64,000 nt of DNA from Aquamicrobium zhengzhouense (GCF_016124105.1 NZ_JADGMQ010000004.1:1-64000); one strand, 5' to 3'. Shown: positions 1 to 8,473, counted from the stretch's first letter. Made by a program: numbers and translations. The notes: generated by a model from the letters alone, not told the origin.

Positions 1-113
1 TGACGACGATCTTCAAAGGCGTCCTGCCATTCTGGTTCGCCATGGCCGTATCCCTGTTGCTGATCGTCATCTTCCCGCAGATCGCAACATTCATCCCACG
101 TGCGATGTTCTAA
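1..113 (+). CDS. TRAP transporter large permease (DctM), C-terminal fragment
   Basis: Only the last 36 codons are in the window, in the frame whose codons start at base 3, ending with TAA at 111-113. The reading is a hydrophobic helix followed by a short tail ending PRAMF. The phrase IFKGVLPFWFAMAVSLLLIV followed by FPQIATFIP is characteristic of the C-terminus of DctM, the 12-14-helix permease subunit of tripartite ATP-independent periplasmic transporters. These import organic acids with a periplasmic binding protein and the small DctQ subunit. The partners would lie to the left, outside the window. It converges on the YeeE-like gene. The substrate cannot be inferred. Confidence 0.75.
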   Translation, partial: TTIFKGVLPFWFAMAVSLLLIVIFPQIATFIPRAMF

Positions 114-130
114 GGGAGCGTGGGTGCGAG

Positions 131-547
131 CTATGTCGGCTTTTCGCTCAGCATTCGTGCAGCGAACATGCCAAGGATCATGGCAGGAACGAAGGCGAGC
201 GTGCCTGGGGCGCCTAAGCCCAACGCCGCGATAGCAGGACCAGGGCAAAAACCACCGAGCCCCCAGCCAACGCCAAAGATGGCTGGGCCAACGAGGATAC
301 GGATATCGATGTCTTGTCGGGTTGGGAGATGGAACGCTCCACCCGCAAGCGGCCGCTCACGGCGCAGTACAAGACGATAGCCGATGAAGGCGACGATCAC
401 CGCACCGCCCATGACGAAGGCAAGCGATGGATCCCAGGTTCCGAACAGATCGAGAAAGTTCAAGACCTTGGCCGGGTCCGCCATGCCGGAGACGACCAGG
501 CCACCGCCAAACAGAAGACCCAACGCGAGATTGACGAGGAAAGACAC
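131..547 (-). CDS. YeeE/YedE-family half-transporter, DUF6691 type
   Basis: This is a 138-residue inner-membrane protein with about four hydrophobic segments. The conserved loop GFCPGPA (around residue 100) is the cysteine-containing signature of the YeeE/YedE (sulfur transport) family; Cys is the likely contact for thiosulfate or sulfane sulfur. It is the second of two half-length copies, four bases downstream of the first, and the pair together matches one full-length YeeE. In related operons these pairs (PmpA/PmpB-like) sit with a BigR-type repressor and a persulfide dioxygenase. The role is probably movement of a small sulfur species across the membrane; direction and substrate are not shown by the sequence. 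Confidence 0.85.
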   Translation of the reverse strand: MSFLVNLALGLLFGGGLVVSGMADPAKVLNFLDLFGTWDPSLAFVMGGAVIVAFIGYRLVLRRERPLAGGAFHLPTRQDIDIRILVGPAIFGVGWGLGGFCPGPAIAALGLGAPGTLAFVPAMILGMFAARMLSEKPT

Positions 548-551
548 CCGA

Positions 552-980
552 TCAGCCTCCCATCACGTGACGGACGATAAAGACGGTGACAAAGGCCGTC
601 ACCATGAAGGTCATGGTCGCAACAAGCGAGCGCGGCGACAGGCGGGACAAGCCGCACACGCCGTGACCTGAGGTACAACCATTGCCCCAGACCGCGCCAA
701 AGCCGACGATGAGGCCTGCTACGATCATCAGCGGCACGTTGGATGAAATGGTTTGCGAGATCGGCGCACCCTTCAACCATGACATCAAAAGTGGTGCGGC
801 AATGATGCCGGCGATAAAGCCGAACCGCGATGCAAACGCGCGGTCGCGATAGGGCGGCAGAAGGCGCGAGGCGATGCCTGAGATGCCAGCGATACGGCCT
901 TCCCACAACATAAGAAGGACCGCCGCAAGGCCGATCATGACCCCGCCGATCAGCGACGCCCACGGGGTGAACTCCGTCAT
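552..980 (-). CDS. YeeE/YedE-family half-transporter with NGCTSGHGVCG motif
   Basis: This is a 142-residue membrane protein. The motif GNGCTSGHGVCGLSR, about residues 99-113, is the hallmark of YeeE/YedE sulfur transporters and carries two cysteines. The rest is four hydrophobic helices. The start codon overlaps the stop of bigR in an ATGA, so translation is coupled. With the DUF6691 copy just downstream it should form a heteromeric transporter for thiosulfate or a related inorganic sulfur species. Its place behind blh and bigR argues for a role in sulfide/persulfide detoxification rather than assimilation. The family assignment is firm; the substrate is inferred from context. Confidence 0.9.
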   Translation of the reverse strand: MTEFTPWASLIGGVMIGLAAVLLMLWEGRIAGISGIASRLLPPYRDRAFASRFGFIAGIIAAPLLMSWLKGAPISQTISSNVPLMIVAGLIVGFGAVWGNGCTSGHGVCGLSRLSPRSLVATMTFMVTAFVTVFIVRHVMGG

Positions 981-1318
981 TTTACGTCTCCGGGATCAGA
1001 CGACTGCGACGTGCAGAACATCCGGTACATCAATTCAATGAAGTCGCGCACCCGCCCATCCGCGAGGCGATAGAACATGCTTTTTGACTCCCTGCGGCCG
1101 ACGATGAAGCCGGCGTCCCGCAATTCCGCGATCTGTTGCGACAGGCCAGGCTGGCGTATCCCGAGTGTATCTTCGAGATCGCGCACCGAGCGCTCTCCAT
1201 CAATGAGAGCGCAGACGATCATCAGCCGCGATGGATGAGCGAACTTCTTGAGAAAATCTGCGGCCTCCCCAGCATTGGCGACCAGGTCAGCCATGCCGGG
1301 TTCAAGTTCGAGTTTCAT
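977..1318 (-). CDS. bigR: ArsR-family thiol-switch repressor BigR
   Basis: This 113-residue winged-helix protein has the ArsR/SmtB layout: recognition helix near IRQPGLSQQIAELRDAGF (about 54-71) and beta-wing near GRRESKSMFYRL. It has only two cysteines, Cys36 and Cys102. Their 66-residue spacing equals that of the Cys42/Cys108 pair described for Xylella BigR, which forms a disulfide or polysulfide bridge on exposure to persulfide and then releases DNA. No metal-binding His/Cys cluster of classical ArsR is evident. It lies between blh and the YeeE pair, overlapping both by ATGA, so it is probably autoregulated with the whole operon. The name rests on the cysteine spacing and the neighbours. 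Confidence 0.9.
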   Translation of the reverse strand: MKLELEPGMADLVANAGEAADFLKKFAHPSRLMIVCALIDGERSVRDLEDTLGIRQPGLSQQIAELRDAGFIVGRRESKSMFYRLADGRVRDFIELMYRMFCTSQSSDPGDVK

Positions 1319-2205
1319 CGATCATCCCATGTCACTCCCTCGAGCGCATCGAGGGGGAATTTGAGGTATCGCTTGCCGTTGGCCTCCGGCTCAGGAAGAC
1401 GGCCACCATTCATGTTCACCTGCAGCGCATGCAGGATAAGCTTGGGCATGGCGAGCGTCTTGTCGCGCGCCTCGCGCACAGCGACAAACTCGGCTTCCGT
1501 CGCGCATTTCGACATATGCGTGTTAGTCGCGCGCTGCTCGGCAACCGTCGATTCCCATAGCGGCTCGCGGCCGCCGGGCTGATAATCGTGACCGGTAAAC
1601 ACACGGGTCTCATCCGGCAGCGACAGTATTTCCATGATGGACTTGTAGAGCCGCTTGGCACTGCCACCCGGAAAATCGCAACGCGCAGTGCCGGAATCCG
1701 GCATGAAGAGTGTGTCATGCACGAAGGCGGCATCTCCGATCACGTAGGTGATCGAAGCGAGCGTGTGACCGGGTGAAAAAAGGACACGCGCGGGAATATT
1801 GCCGACGCTGAACGTGTCGCCTGCAGCAAACAGACGATCCCATTGCGAGCCATCCACCTTGAAGTCGGGCCAGTTGTAGATGTCCATCCAGAGTTTCTGG
1901 ACCTCGACCACCTTTTCACCAATCGCGGTCGGTGCACCCGTCTTCACCTTCAGGTAAGGCGCTGCGGAAAAGTGGTCGGCATGCGGATGTGTGTCGAGGA
2001 TCCACTCCACTTCAAAACCTTGCGCTGCAACGTATGCCAGAAGTTCGTCAGCGCTCTTGGTGGCGGTTACCCCTGATTTCTCATCGAAATCCAGCACCGG
2101 ATCGATAATGGCGCATTTCTTGGTCTCAGGATCGGCCACAACGTACTGGATTGAAAACGTGCGGGGTTCAAAAAAGCCTTTCACAAGGAGTTTGGCGATG
2201 CTCAT
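1315..2205 (-). CDS. blh: Blh-type MBL-fold persulfide dioxygenase
   Basis: A 296-residue metallo-beta-lactamase-fold protein of the ETHE1/Blh group. The metal-binding signature THPHADH is at residues 72-78; further ligands are in SPGHT, in the DTLFMPDSG stretch and in FTGHDY. This set, with a single iron site, is the pattern of persulfide dioxygenases, which oxidise glutathione persulfide to sulfite with oxygen. No rhodanese domain is attached. It is the first gene of the blh-bigR-yeeE-yeeE operon and overlaps bigR by four bases. In Agrobacterium and Xylella the same pair protects against hydrogen sulfide under low oxygen. The product sulfite or thiosulfate may be handled by the two YeeE proteins. 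Confidence 0.9.
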   Translation of the reverse strand: MSIAKLLVKGFFEPRTFSIQYVVADPETKKCAIIDPVLDFDEKSGVTATKSADELLAYVAAQGFEVEWILDTHPHADHFSAAPYLKVKTGAPTAIGEKVVEVQKLWMDIYNWPDFKVDGSQWDRLFAAGDTFSVGNIPARVLFSPGHTLASITYVIGDAAFVHDTLFMPDSGTARCDFPGGSAKRLYKSIMEILSLPDETRVFTGHDYQPGGREPLWESTVAEQRATNTHMSKCATEAEFVAVREARDKTLAMPKLILHALQVNMNGGRLPEPEANGKRYLKFPLDALEGVTWDDR

Positions 2206-2570
2206 GAAAATACTCCGGATAATCGGTTTTCAGTTGGCGAATTTGCGTTCAGCAGGCAAGGCAACGCTCTCGGGTCCACCGGTGAACCGGGCCCCTTAGG
2301 TCCAGACGGTTTGGGATGATCTCCAAGCGGCACACCAATTTAATTAGCGCCGGGGACGACGGGTACGGGATGCCCCCGTCCCACAACTTCGCTTCATGCT
2401 TCACCCCATGCGCCCAGTGAAACTGTTCTCGTAGAAGTATATTGATTGCGAAAAAACGCAATAGTAAAATCGCAATCAACTAGCTGCGCGTGGTAGCCTA
2501 CCGAGCTTGTCGTCCCATGGCAGCGTTCTCGCCGCGCCTTCGCGATGCTGTCGCTGCTTCGAAAAGGCCG
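2206..2570. other. intergenic region between modC end and blh start
   Basis: A 365-base gap. Apart from the nested inverted repeats at 2442-2479 nothing convincing is seen. A minus-strand open frame (2249-2479) has no ribosome site and no recognisable protein character. The AT-rich run TTTAATTA near 2339-2346 might also belong to the blh control region. Confidence 0.5.
2436..2479 (-). promoter_or_regulatory. candidate BigR-regulated promoter/operator with nested inverted repeats
   Basis: TTGATTGCG at 2442-2450 and CGCAATCAA at 2471-2479 form a perfect 9-base inverted repeat. Inside it, ATTGCG (2445-2450) pairs with a nearer CGCAAT (2457-2462) across six A residues. On the minus strand the block runs into TATACT (2441-2436), a good -10 hexamer for leftward transcription toward blh. 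An operator overlapping the -10 is what is expected for a BigR-type repressor, but the binding motif was not checked. The leader to blh would be about 225 bases. A structural role in ending modC transcription is the alternative. Confidence 0.4.
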
Positions 2571-3665
2571 CTACCCTTTAGCTTCCCGCACAAGCGCGAC
2601 GCTTTTGATTTGCGCGTGGACGCCCATGCCGACTTGCAGCTGCAATTGGTCCCACGAGCGTTTGGTGACTCTGGCGAGGATCCGGCTGCCGGCACCTTCT
2701 GACCCGAGCCCCAGAAGAGCAATGACTTCATAGCCGGAGTGAGAGGCACTGAGGATCTTCGCGGGCAGGACATTAAGAACCGTCGTCGCATGCGGGACTT
2801 CGCGTGCCAGACTTACGTCCCCGGCCCTTACGGTAAGGCGGTGACGTCCCGCAGCAGCGCCAGCTGGCAGCGGCACGGTGAGCGTTGCGCCATTCGTAGT
2901 GAGGGTTGCGAGACCGTAAGTGTGATCGTATCCGGTAACGGCCGCATCAAGTGTTACACCTGCATCCCTGCGCGCCGCCAGCGGCAGACTTGGATCGCCC
3001 TGAAGCGCGTGAAGGGGCCCAGAGGCCAGAACTTTCCCGGATTGCAACAGGACAAGATGATCCGCCAGGCGCTCAACTTCATCAAGATCGTGCGTGACCA
3101 GCAGGATCGGGATTTTCAAGCTTGCGTGCAGCGCCTCAAAGTAGGGAAGGATCTCATCCCTGCTCAAACGATCGAGCGCCGAGAGGGGCTCATCCATCAA
3201 AAGCAGACGCGGTTGTGACAGGAGCGCTCGCCCCAAGGCGACGCGCTGGCGTTCACCTCCTGAAAGGTTCTCCGGCGAGCGATCAAGAAGTCTCACTAGC
3301 CCCAGCAGTTCGACGACGTCGTCAAACTGGACCTTCCCCGAACCATTCCCAGCGCGCCTATGGCCGTAATTGAGATTTTGCCTGACGTTGAGATGCGCAA
3401 AGAGGCTGGCTTCCTGGAAGACATATCCAAGAGATCGCTTATGAGTGGGAACGAAGTGCCCTTCCCGCTGCCACGCTTCGTTCCCGACGGCAATCTGTCC
3501 CGGAATACGGCTCAGGCCGGCAACCGAACGCAGGATAGACGTCTTTCCGCACCCCGATCGCCCGAAAAGGGCTGAGATACCACGCATCGGTAGTGACATA
3601 TCCACATTCAGGTGCAAGTCACCAATGTGACCATCCAGCGAAATCTCGATTGTCCCGGCCATCAT
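2571..3665 (-). CDS. modC: molybdate ABC transporter ATP-binding protein ModC
   Basis: The 364-residue ATPase energises molybdate import through ModB. Walker A GRSGCGKT is at 35-42, the Q-loop Gln at 84, the signature LSGGE at 134-138, and Walker B with LLLMDEP just after. After about residue 235 comes a TOBE/Mop region ([10 protein letters not shown] and on), typical of ModC and able to bind oxyanion. The start chosen is the ATG at 3665, which overlaps the modB stop as ATGA; the frame stays open further upstream but that would run deep into modB. It is the last gene of modE-modA-modB-modC. Confidence 0.95.
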   Translation of the reverse strand: MMAGTIEISLDGHIGDLHLNVDMSLPMRGISALFGRSGCGKTSILRSVAGLSRIPGQIAVGNEAWQREGHFVPTHKRSLGYVFQEASLFAHLNVRQNLNYGHRRAGNGSGKVQFDDVVELLGLVRLLDRSPENLSGGERQRVALGRALLSQPRLLLMDEPLSALDRLSRDEILPYFEALHASLKIPILLVTHDLDEVERLADHLVLLQSGKVLASGPLHALQGDPSLPLAARRDAGVTLDAAVTGYDHTYGLATLTTNGATLTVPLPAGAAAGRHRLTVRAGDVSLAREVPHATTVLNVLPAKILSASHSGYEVIALLGLGSEGAGSRILARVTKRSWDQLQLQVGMGVHAQIKSVALVREAKG

Positions 3666-4369
3666 AATGCTCGTCCTTTTGATTTCCGGGCGAGCAGGGA
3701 GACGAGCAGGATCACTACAAACGAGAAAACGAGCATTCCGACCGACAGAATATGCGCTTCTCGCCAACGCAGGGTCTCAACAAAGTCGTAGACTGCGATT
3801 GACAGCACCCGGGTCTCCCCGGGGATGTTTCCGCCGATCATCAAGATGACGCCAAATTCACCGATGGTGTGGGCGAAGGTCAGAACTGCGCCCGTAAGCA
3901 ATCCCGGCAGAGCGAGCGGCAGCGCAATGGTAACGAACCGGTCCCAGGGCGAAGCTCGCAGCGTCGCCGCGACTTCGAGCGGACGCCGCCCCATGGCTTC
4001 GAACGAATTTCGTACGGGCTGCACCATGAACGGCAACGAAGAGATGACTGAGCCGAGGATCAGCCCTTCGAAGGTGAAGGCAAAGCTGCGAACACCTGCG
4101 AGATGGCCAAACCATCCGCCGAGTCCCTGCGGCCCTAACGCAACGAGAATATAGAAGCCCAGAACCGTTGGCGGCAGCACCAGCGGCAGTGCCACGATGG
4201 CACCGACCACCTCACGCCAGCGAGAAGTCGACCACGCCAGCCACCACGCAATGGGGATGCCGACGATCAACAGTGTGAACGTCGTGATACCCGCGAGTTG
4301 GATCGTCAGCCAAATCGGCGACCAGAGCTCGTCAGACAGCGCCCTTCCTCCAATGCTGAACAGCGCCAA
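3662..4369 (-). CDS. modB: molybdate ABC transporter permease ModB
   Basis: A 235-residue inner-membrane permease with about five to six hydrophobic helices. The cytoplasmic EAA loop, [20 protein letters not shown] at about 132-151, is the coupling site for ModC. Length and the motif [20 protein letters not shown] match ModB. It follows modA by 24 bases and overlaps modC by four, giving the usual binding protein-permease-ATPase order. It forms the transmembrane path for molybdate or tungstate received from ModA. Confidence 0.95.
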   Translation of the reverse strand: MALFSIGGRALSDELWSPIWLTIQLAGITTFTLLIVGIPIAWWLAWSTSRWREVVGAIVALPLVLPPTVLGFYILVALGPQGLGGWFGHLAGVRSFAFTFEGLILGSVISSLPFMVQPVRNSFEAMGRRPLEVAATLRASPWDRFVTIALPLALPGLLTGAVLTFAHTIGEFGVILMIGGNIPGETRVLSIAVYDFVETLRWREAHILSVGMLVFSFVVILLVSLLARKSKGRAL

Positions 4370-4393
4370 AGCAAGGGCGGTAGCATCCCAACA

Positions 4394-5149
4394 TCACAGG
4401 CCAGCCTCGTAGCCGAATTTACGAATGATCGCGGTCGCTTCTTCGCTTTTCAGAAATTCGAGGAATGCTATGGCAGCCTCGTTATCCTCGCCTCTCTTCA
4501 GGAGGACCGCGTCTTGCTTGATTGGCCCGTAATATTCCTGCGGAACGATCCAGCGTGAACCGCTTCCCATCTGGGAAACCTGGCCAAGCGCCACGAAGCC
4601 AAGTTCTGCATTGCCTGTCTCAACAAACTGAAATGCTTGGGCAATACTCTGTCCGTGAACAATTTTCGTCTCTAGCGAGTCAAACGCACCAAGCGCCTTC
4701 ATCGCTTCGACGGCAGCCCTGCCGTATGGGGCTGTGGAGGGGTTAGCGATCGCAAGCTTCTGGAACGCGCCGGCTCTTAAGGTTTCCGCCCCAACTACCC
4801 CGCTGGCGTCGGCGGAATAAAGAACCAACTGACCAATGGCGTAGGTAAACACCGATCCATCGACGCCATAACCCTCAGACACCGCCAGCGCAGGGCGTTC
4901 ATCGTCGGCGGCAAGAAATACGTCGAATGGAGCACCCTGCGATATCTGGGTGTATAACTGCCCTGTCGCACCGAAGGACAAGACCGCTTCGTGTCCCGTC
5001 GATCGTGCGAAGACTGCCTGAATTTCATTCGCAGCATCGGTAAAGTTCGCGGCAACCGCCACATTGGCCTGCGCAGCATTCGCTGGCCGAGCTGCCATCG
5101 CCGGCGCAACCATTGCCAGAATTACCGCGACAATCTTGAGGTGGTGCAT
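4394..5149 (-). CDS. modA: molybdate-binding periplasmic protein ModA
   Basis: A 251-residue secreted binding protein. The first 25 or so residues are a signal peptide (MHHLKIVAVILAMVAPAMA, then an alanine-rich cleavage zone). The mature start NVAVAANFTDAANEIQAVF is the classical ModA opening, where Ser/Thr and backbone groups hold the tetrahedral oxyanion. The GATGQLYTQISQGAPFDVFLAAD stretch is equally typical. It delivers molybdate to ModB/ModC, feeding molybdenum-cofactor enzymes. It lies between modE (18-base gap) and modB. Confidence 0.95.
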   Translation of the reverse strand: MHHLKIVAVILAMVAPAMAARPANAAQANVAVAANFTDAANEIQAVFARSTGHEAVLSFGATGQLYTQISQGAPFDVFLAADDERPALAVSEGYGVDGSVFTYAIGQLVLYSADASGVVGAETLRAGAFQKLAIANPSTAPYGRAAVEAMKALGAFDSLETKIVHGQSIAQAFQFVETGNAELGFVALGQVSQMGSGSRWIVPQEYYGPIKQDAVLLKRGEDNEAAIAFLEFLKSEEATAIIRKFGYEAGL

Positions 5150-5167
5150 GTCTGCTCTCCGTGAAAA

Positions 5168-5959
5168 TCAGTCTGTTGCAACAAGGACGTGGGAGGCTTC
5201 GAACAGGGCGTAGACTTCCCTGCCCTCGGCAAGTTCGAGGTCTTTGGCGCTGTGCGCGCTGATACTGGCTGCAAGCGTCTTGCCCCCACCGATGTCGACG
5301 ACAACCTCGGCATTCACGGATGAAGTCTCACAGCGCAGAATCTTGCCGGCGAGACAATTTCGGGCAGAAACAGACGGCCGCTTCCCCCCGGGCGCGATCA
5401 TAACGAAGGGCGCCTTGATGAGGACAATGGCCTCGCGTCCAACCACCAGCCCAAGCTCGCGGACGCTCTCATTGGTAACGAGGGCATGGATCGTGGCCTC
5501 ATCGCCGATCACCACCGCGACCTCCGAATTCAGCGTATCGGCAAGGATCGTACTTATCGTTCCCCGCAGCACATTACGTGCACTCGTTCTCATGAGATAA
5601 CCCGTTACGAGCTGGAGTGGATGTATGCCAGAACCCGCCAGTTCCGGCTCAAGCTGAGCAAGGACGCGCGAAAGCTCTCCCTCCAGCCGATGATAGGAAC
5701 CGACTACGCGCAGACCCGCCTCTGTAAGCCTTGCTCCTCCGCCGGAACGCCCACCTGCTCGCGTCTCGAGCATTGGTTTTCCGAAGAAATTCGCCATCGC
5801 GTCCAGCGCGTCCCATGCAGCCTTGTAGCTGATGCCAGCAGCCCTGGCCCCAGCCGAGATACTTCCACAGCGTGCCACGGCTTCCAGCAGCCGGATCCTC
5901 TCTCGACCAATGGTCGGCGCCTCGTCGGCACGAAAACTGATTGAAGCTTCAATGGCCAA
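5168..5959 (-). CDS. modE: molybdate-responsive regulator ModE
   Basis: A 263-residue full-length ModE. The N-terminal LysR-like winged helix (about 20-85) contains the ISAGARAAGISYKAAWDALDAM recognition region. Two consecutive Mop/TOBE domains (about 130-195 and 200-262) bind molybdate. With molybdate bound, ModE dimers repress modABC. Here modE is the first gene of the mod operon, and a ModE box lies 17-42 bases upstream of its start, so the simplest reading is that ModE shuts off its own operon when molybdate is plentiful. In many bacteria modE is separate or divergent; leading the operon is a variant arrangement. Confidence 0.93.
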   Translation of the reverse strand: MAIEASISFRADEAPTIGRERIRLLEAVARCGSISAGARAAGISYKAAWDALDAMANFFGKPMLETRAGGRSGGGARLTEAGLRVVGSYHRLEGELSRVLAQLEPELAGSGIHPLQLVTGYLMRTSARNVLRGTISTILADTLNSEVAVVIGDEATIHALVTNESVRELGLVVGREAIVLIKAPFVMIAPGGKRPSVSARNCLAGKILRCETSSVNAEVVVDIGGGKTLAASISAHSAKDLELAEGREVYALFEASHVLVATD

Positions 5960-5975
5960 GCCGCCTCTCCCACAC

Positions 5976-6001
5976 CGCTATATAGTCAACTATATAACGA
6001 T
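5976..6001. promoter_or_regulatory. ModE operator (ModE box)
   Basis: The left arm CGCTATATA (5976-5984), six spacer bases GTCAAC, and the right arm TATATAACGAT (5991-6001) reproduce the known ModE consensus (ATCGCTATATA, 6-7 bases, TATATAACGAT) almost exactly. Only the first two bases of the left arm differ (AC for AT), and the spacer is within the allowed length. It is 17 bases upstream of the modE start and 180 bases from the divergent ABC transporter gene, so the mod operon is the likely target. Confidence 0.9.
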
Positions 6002-6180
6002 TCGCGTTTGACCGCAATTGGCAGCGCGCGGGGCGCATGTTGCGCGCATCCTGCGAAGGAAAGAAAAAACATTTCTATTCTTTCAGAGAGCGAGATCAGA
6101 TGTTCTTGTTCTAAGACGCCGCCGACCTAGATTGTTTAGCAGAAAAATGTTCCGCCCTCGCTATTCTCACGGAGACATCA

Positions 6181-6954
6181 ATGAACTGGCTGAAGACAAT
6201 TGCCTTGGCAGGCACGATTCAGGCACTGGCAATCTTTCCGGGCCACGCCGGGGATAACTTCGATGCCATCAAGGCCGCAGGGGTGATCAAGATCGGCACT
6301 GAAGGGACCTACGCTCCATTCACCTATCATGATGAGAGCGGGAAACTTGTCGGTTTCGATGTCGAGATTGGCGAGGCAGTCGCTGAACGTATCGGCGTGA
6401 AGGCCGAATTCGTCCAAGGGAAGTGGGATGGACTGATCGCAGGGCTGGACGCGACGCGCTATGACGCAGTGATCAACCAGGTCGGCATCACCGAGGAGCG
6501 GAAGGCGAAGTTCGATTTCTCGGACCCGTATGTTGCGTCCCAGGCGGCGCTGATTGTGCGCGAGGACAACAGCGATATCACCGCCGTTGGAGATCTTTCC
6601 GGCCGGAAAGCTGCGCAATCCATGACCAGCAATTACGGTCGCATGGCTCAGGAGGCCGGCGCTCAAATCGTGGCGACCGACGGGTTCGATCAGTCTATCG
6701 CCTTGGTGGTCCAAGGGCGCGCTGACGCCACGCTCAACGACAGTCTGTCCTTCTATGACTTTAAGAAGAAGCAGCCAAACGCACCGGTGAAGATCGTCGC
6801 GACCGTTGGCGACGCTTCTCATTCCGGAATTCTGGTCCGCAAGGGAGACCCCGAGCTGGTCGCGGCGATCAACAAGGCGCTTGAGGAGATCAAGTCCGAC
6901 GGAACCTACAAGGAGATTTCTGAAAAGTATTTCGGCGAAGACGTTTCCGAATAA
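6181..6954 (+). CDS. amino-acid (cystine-like) ABC transporter substrate-binding protein
   Basis: A 257-residue family-3 periplasmic binding protein. Residues 1-23 are a signal peptide ending GHA. The mature part begins with IKIGTEGTYAPFTYHD and carries LVGFDVEIGEAVAERIGVKAEF and WDGLIAGLDATRYDAVINQV, which define the FliY/TcyJ-like polar amino acid group. The lobe with SDPYVASQAALIVRED and the C-terminal DGTYKEISEKYFG complete the fold. Cystine is the best guess by resemblance to FliY; other polar amino acids are possible. A GGAG lies eight bases before the ATG. It is the first gene of a three-gene importer operon. Confidence 0.9.
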   Translation: MNWLKTIALAGTIQALAIFPGHAGDNFDAIKAAGVIKIGTEGTYAPFTYHDESGKLVGFDVEIGEAVAERIGVKAEFVQGKWDGLIAGLDATRYDAVINQVGITEERKAKFDFSDPYVASQAALIVREDNSDITAVGDLSGRKAAQSMTSNYGRMAQEAGAQIVATDGFDQSIALVVQGRADATLNDSLSFYDFKKKQPNAPVKIVATVGDASHSGILVRKGDPELVAAINKALEEIKSDGTYKEISEKYFGEDVSE

Positions 6955-7025
6955 CGACCACCGTTTATCGCGGCCTACCTTGCAGTTCTGCGAACGGCCC
7001 CGTTAGATTAGCTGACAACGGAGAT

Positions 7026-7712
7026 ATGGTCGTGCCGCACTGGCTCCAACTCATGATTGACTCGCTCGGCCCGCTTCTGTGGGCCGCGCTTGCATTCACC
7101 ATCCCGCTTACTCTTCTTTCCTTCATCTTTGGTCTGACGCTTGGACTGATCGTCGCATTGGTCCGATTGTTCGGCCCATGGCCGCTCGCGGCGATCGCCC
7201 GCTTTTACGTCTGGATCATCAGAGGAACGCCGCTTCTCGTGCAGCTTTTCCTGATCTTCTACGGCCTTCCGTCAGCCGGCATATTGCTCGACGCATTTCC
7301 TGCCGCCCTGATCGGCTTCACCCTTAATATCGGAGCTTACAGTTCAGAGATTGTTCGAGCTGCAATCACATCCGTCGCAAAGGGCCAGTGGGAGGCTTCA
7401 TTTTCCATCGGCATGTCCTGGACGCAGACGATGCGCAGGACCATCCTGCCACAGGCGGCGCGGGTTGCCGTGCCTCCCCTCTCCAACACCTTCATCTCGC
7501 TGGTAAAAGATACGTCTCTCGCGGCTGCGATCACGGTGCCGGAACTGTTTCAGGCTGCACAACGGGTGGTCGCCGTCACCTATGAGCCACTGATCCTCTA
7601 TATCGAAGCCGCGCTGATCTATCTGGCAATCAGTTCCGTCCTCTCGGCACTGCAGACCCGCCTCGAACATCGCCTCAATCGCTATGGCGGCTTCATGGAG
7701 GCACGGACATGA
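7026..7712 (+). CDS. amino-acid ABC transporter permease (YecS/TcyL-like)
   Basis: A 228-residue His/Glu/Gln/Arg-type permease with about five transmembrane helices. The N-terminal part contains WIIRGTPLLVQLFLIFYGLP, a near-invariant phrase of polar amino-acid permeases. The EAA coupling loop SVAKGQWEASFSIGMSWTQT and the following RRTILPQAARVAVPP are canonical. It is probably a homodimer with the downstream ATPase, since only one permease gene is present. It sits 71 bases behind the binding-protein gene, with GGAG before the ATG, and overlaps the ATPase start by four bases. Confidence 0.93.
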   Translation: MVVPHWLQLMIDSLGPLLWAALAFTIPLTLLSFIFGLTLGLIVALVRLFGPWPLAAIARFYVWIIRGTPLLVQLFLIFYGLPSAGILLDAFPAALIGFTLNIGAYSSEIVRAAITSVAKGQWEASFSIGMSWTQTMRRTILPQAARVAVPPLSNTFISLVKDTSLAAAITVPELFQAAQRVVAVTYEPLILYIEAALIYLAISSVLSALQTRLEHRLNRYGGFMEART

Positions 7713-8473
7713 TCGAGCTCAAGCAGATCGTGAAAAAGTTCGGTGAACACACTGTGCTCGATCATGTCGACGTAACGTTTGCCGAAGGAAGCGTTACCGC
7801 CCTCATCGGCCCTTCCGGTGGTGGGAAGTCGACCTTGCTGCGCTGCATCAACCTGCTGGAAATCCCAACATCGGGCTCGCTGCGGATCGGCGAAGAGTCG
7901 TTGGAGTTTCACCCCGGTGGCAAAGCGGGCTGGAAAGCGGTTCAGAAGCTGCGTCGCCAGACCGGCATGGTGTTTCAGAACTTTCAGCTCTTTCCGCACC
8001 GAAACGCGATGGACAACGTAGCGGAATCTCTGATCACCGTACTGAAGTGGCCAAAGGACAGGGCGCATCAGCGAGCCCGCGAACTTCTCGAAAAGGTTGG
8101 CCTGGGACATAAGGCCGATGCTTGGCCGTCTACCCTGTCCGGGGGGCAGCAGCAGCGCGTGGCAATCGCCCGCGCACTGGCGCCCTCGCCCAAGGTCCTC
8201 CTATGCGACGAGCCAACCTCAGCGCTCGATCCTGAACTTGCAAGCGAAGTCGTGGAGGTGCTGGCACAGCTTGCACGCGAGGGGACAACAATGGTCATAG
8301 CGACGCACGATCTTCGCCTCGCATCGACCATTGCGCAGGAGGCTGTATTTCTTGAGGTGGGAGTAATCGTGGAGAAGGGGCCGTCGCGCGAACTTTTTAC
8401 CGCTCCACAACGCCAGCGCACACAAAGGTTTATCTCTACATTGCTGCAGAGCTCTGATGTTCAAGCGCCTTGA
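7709..8473 (+). CDS. amino-acid ABC transporter ATP-binding protein (TcyN/GlnQ-like)
   Basis: A 254-residue ATPase. Walker A GPSGGGKST is near residue 34, signature [15 protein letters not shown] near 140, Walker B VLLCDEPTSALDPE near 165, and the switch histidine in VIATHDLRLA. It belongs to the polar amino-acid uptake group. It is unusual only in lacking the commonest Walker A spelling (GPSGSGKST), a harmless change. ATGA overlap with the permease shows translational coupling. It closes the importer operon; a possible cotranscribed DUF2946-like gene follows. Confidence 0.94.
   Translation: MIELKQIVKKFGEHTVLDHVDVTFAEGSVTALIGPSGGGKSTLLRCINLLEIPTSGSLRIGEESLEFHPGGKAGWKAVQKLRRQTGMVFQNFQLFPHRNAMDNVAESLITVLKWPKDRAHQRARELLEKVGLGHKADAWPSTLSGGQQQRVAIARALAPSPKVLLCDEPTSALDPELASEVVEVLAQLAREGTTMVIATHDLRLASTIAQEAVFLEVGVIVEKGPSRELFTAPQRQRTQRFISTLLQSSDVQAP

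Noticed and set aside
2249-2479. A 76-residue minus-strand frame between modC and blh.
   Set aside because: It begins within the inverted repeats, has no ribosome site, and its residues look like a translated leader rather than a protein.
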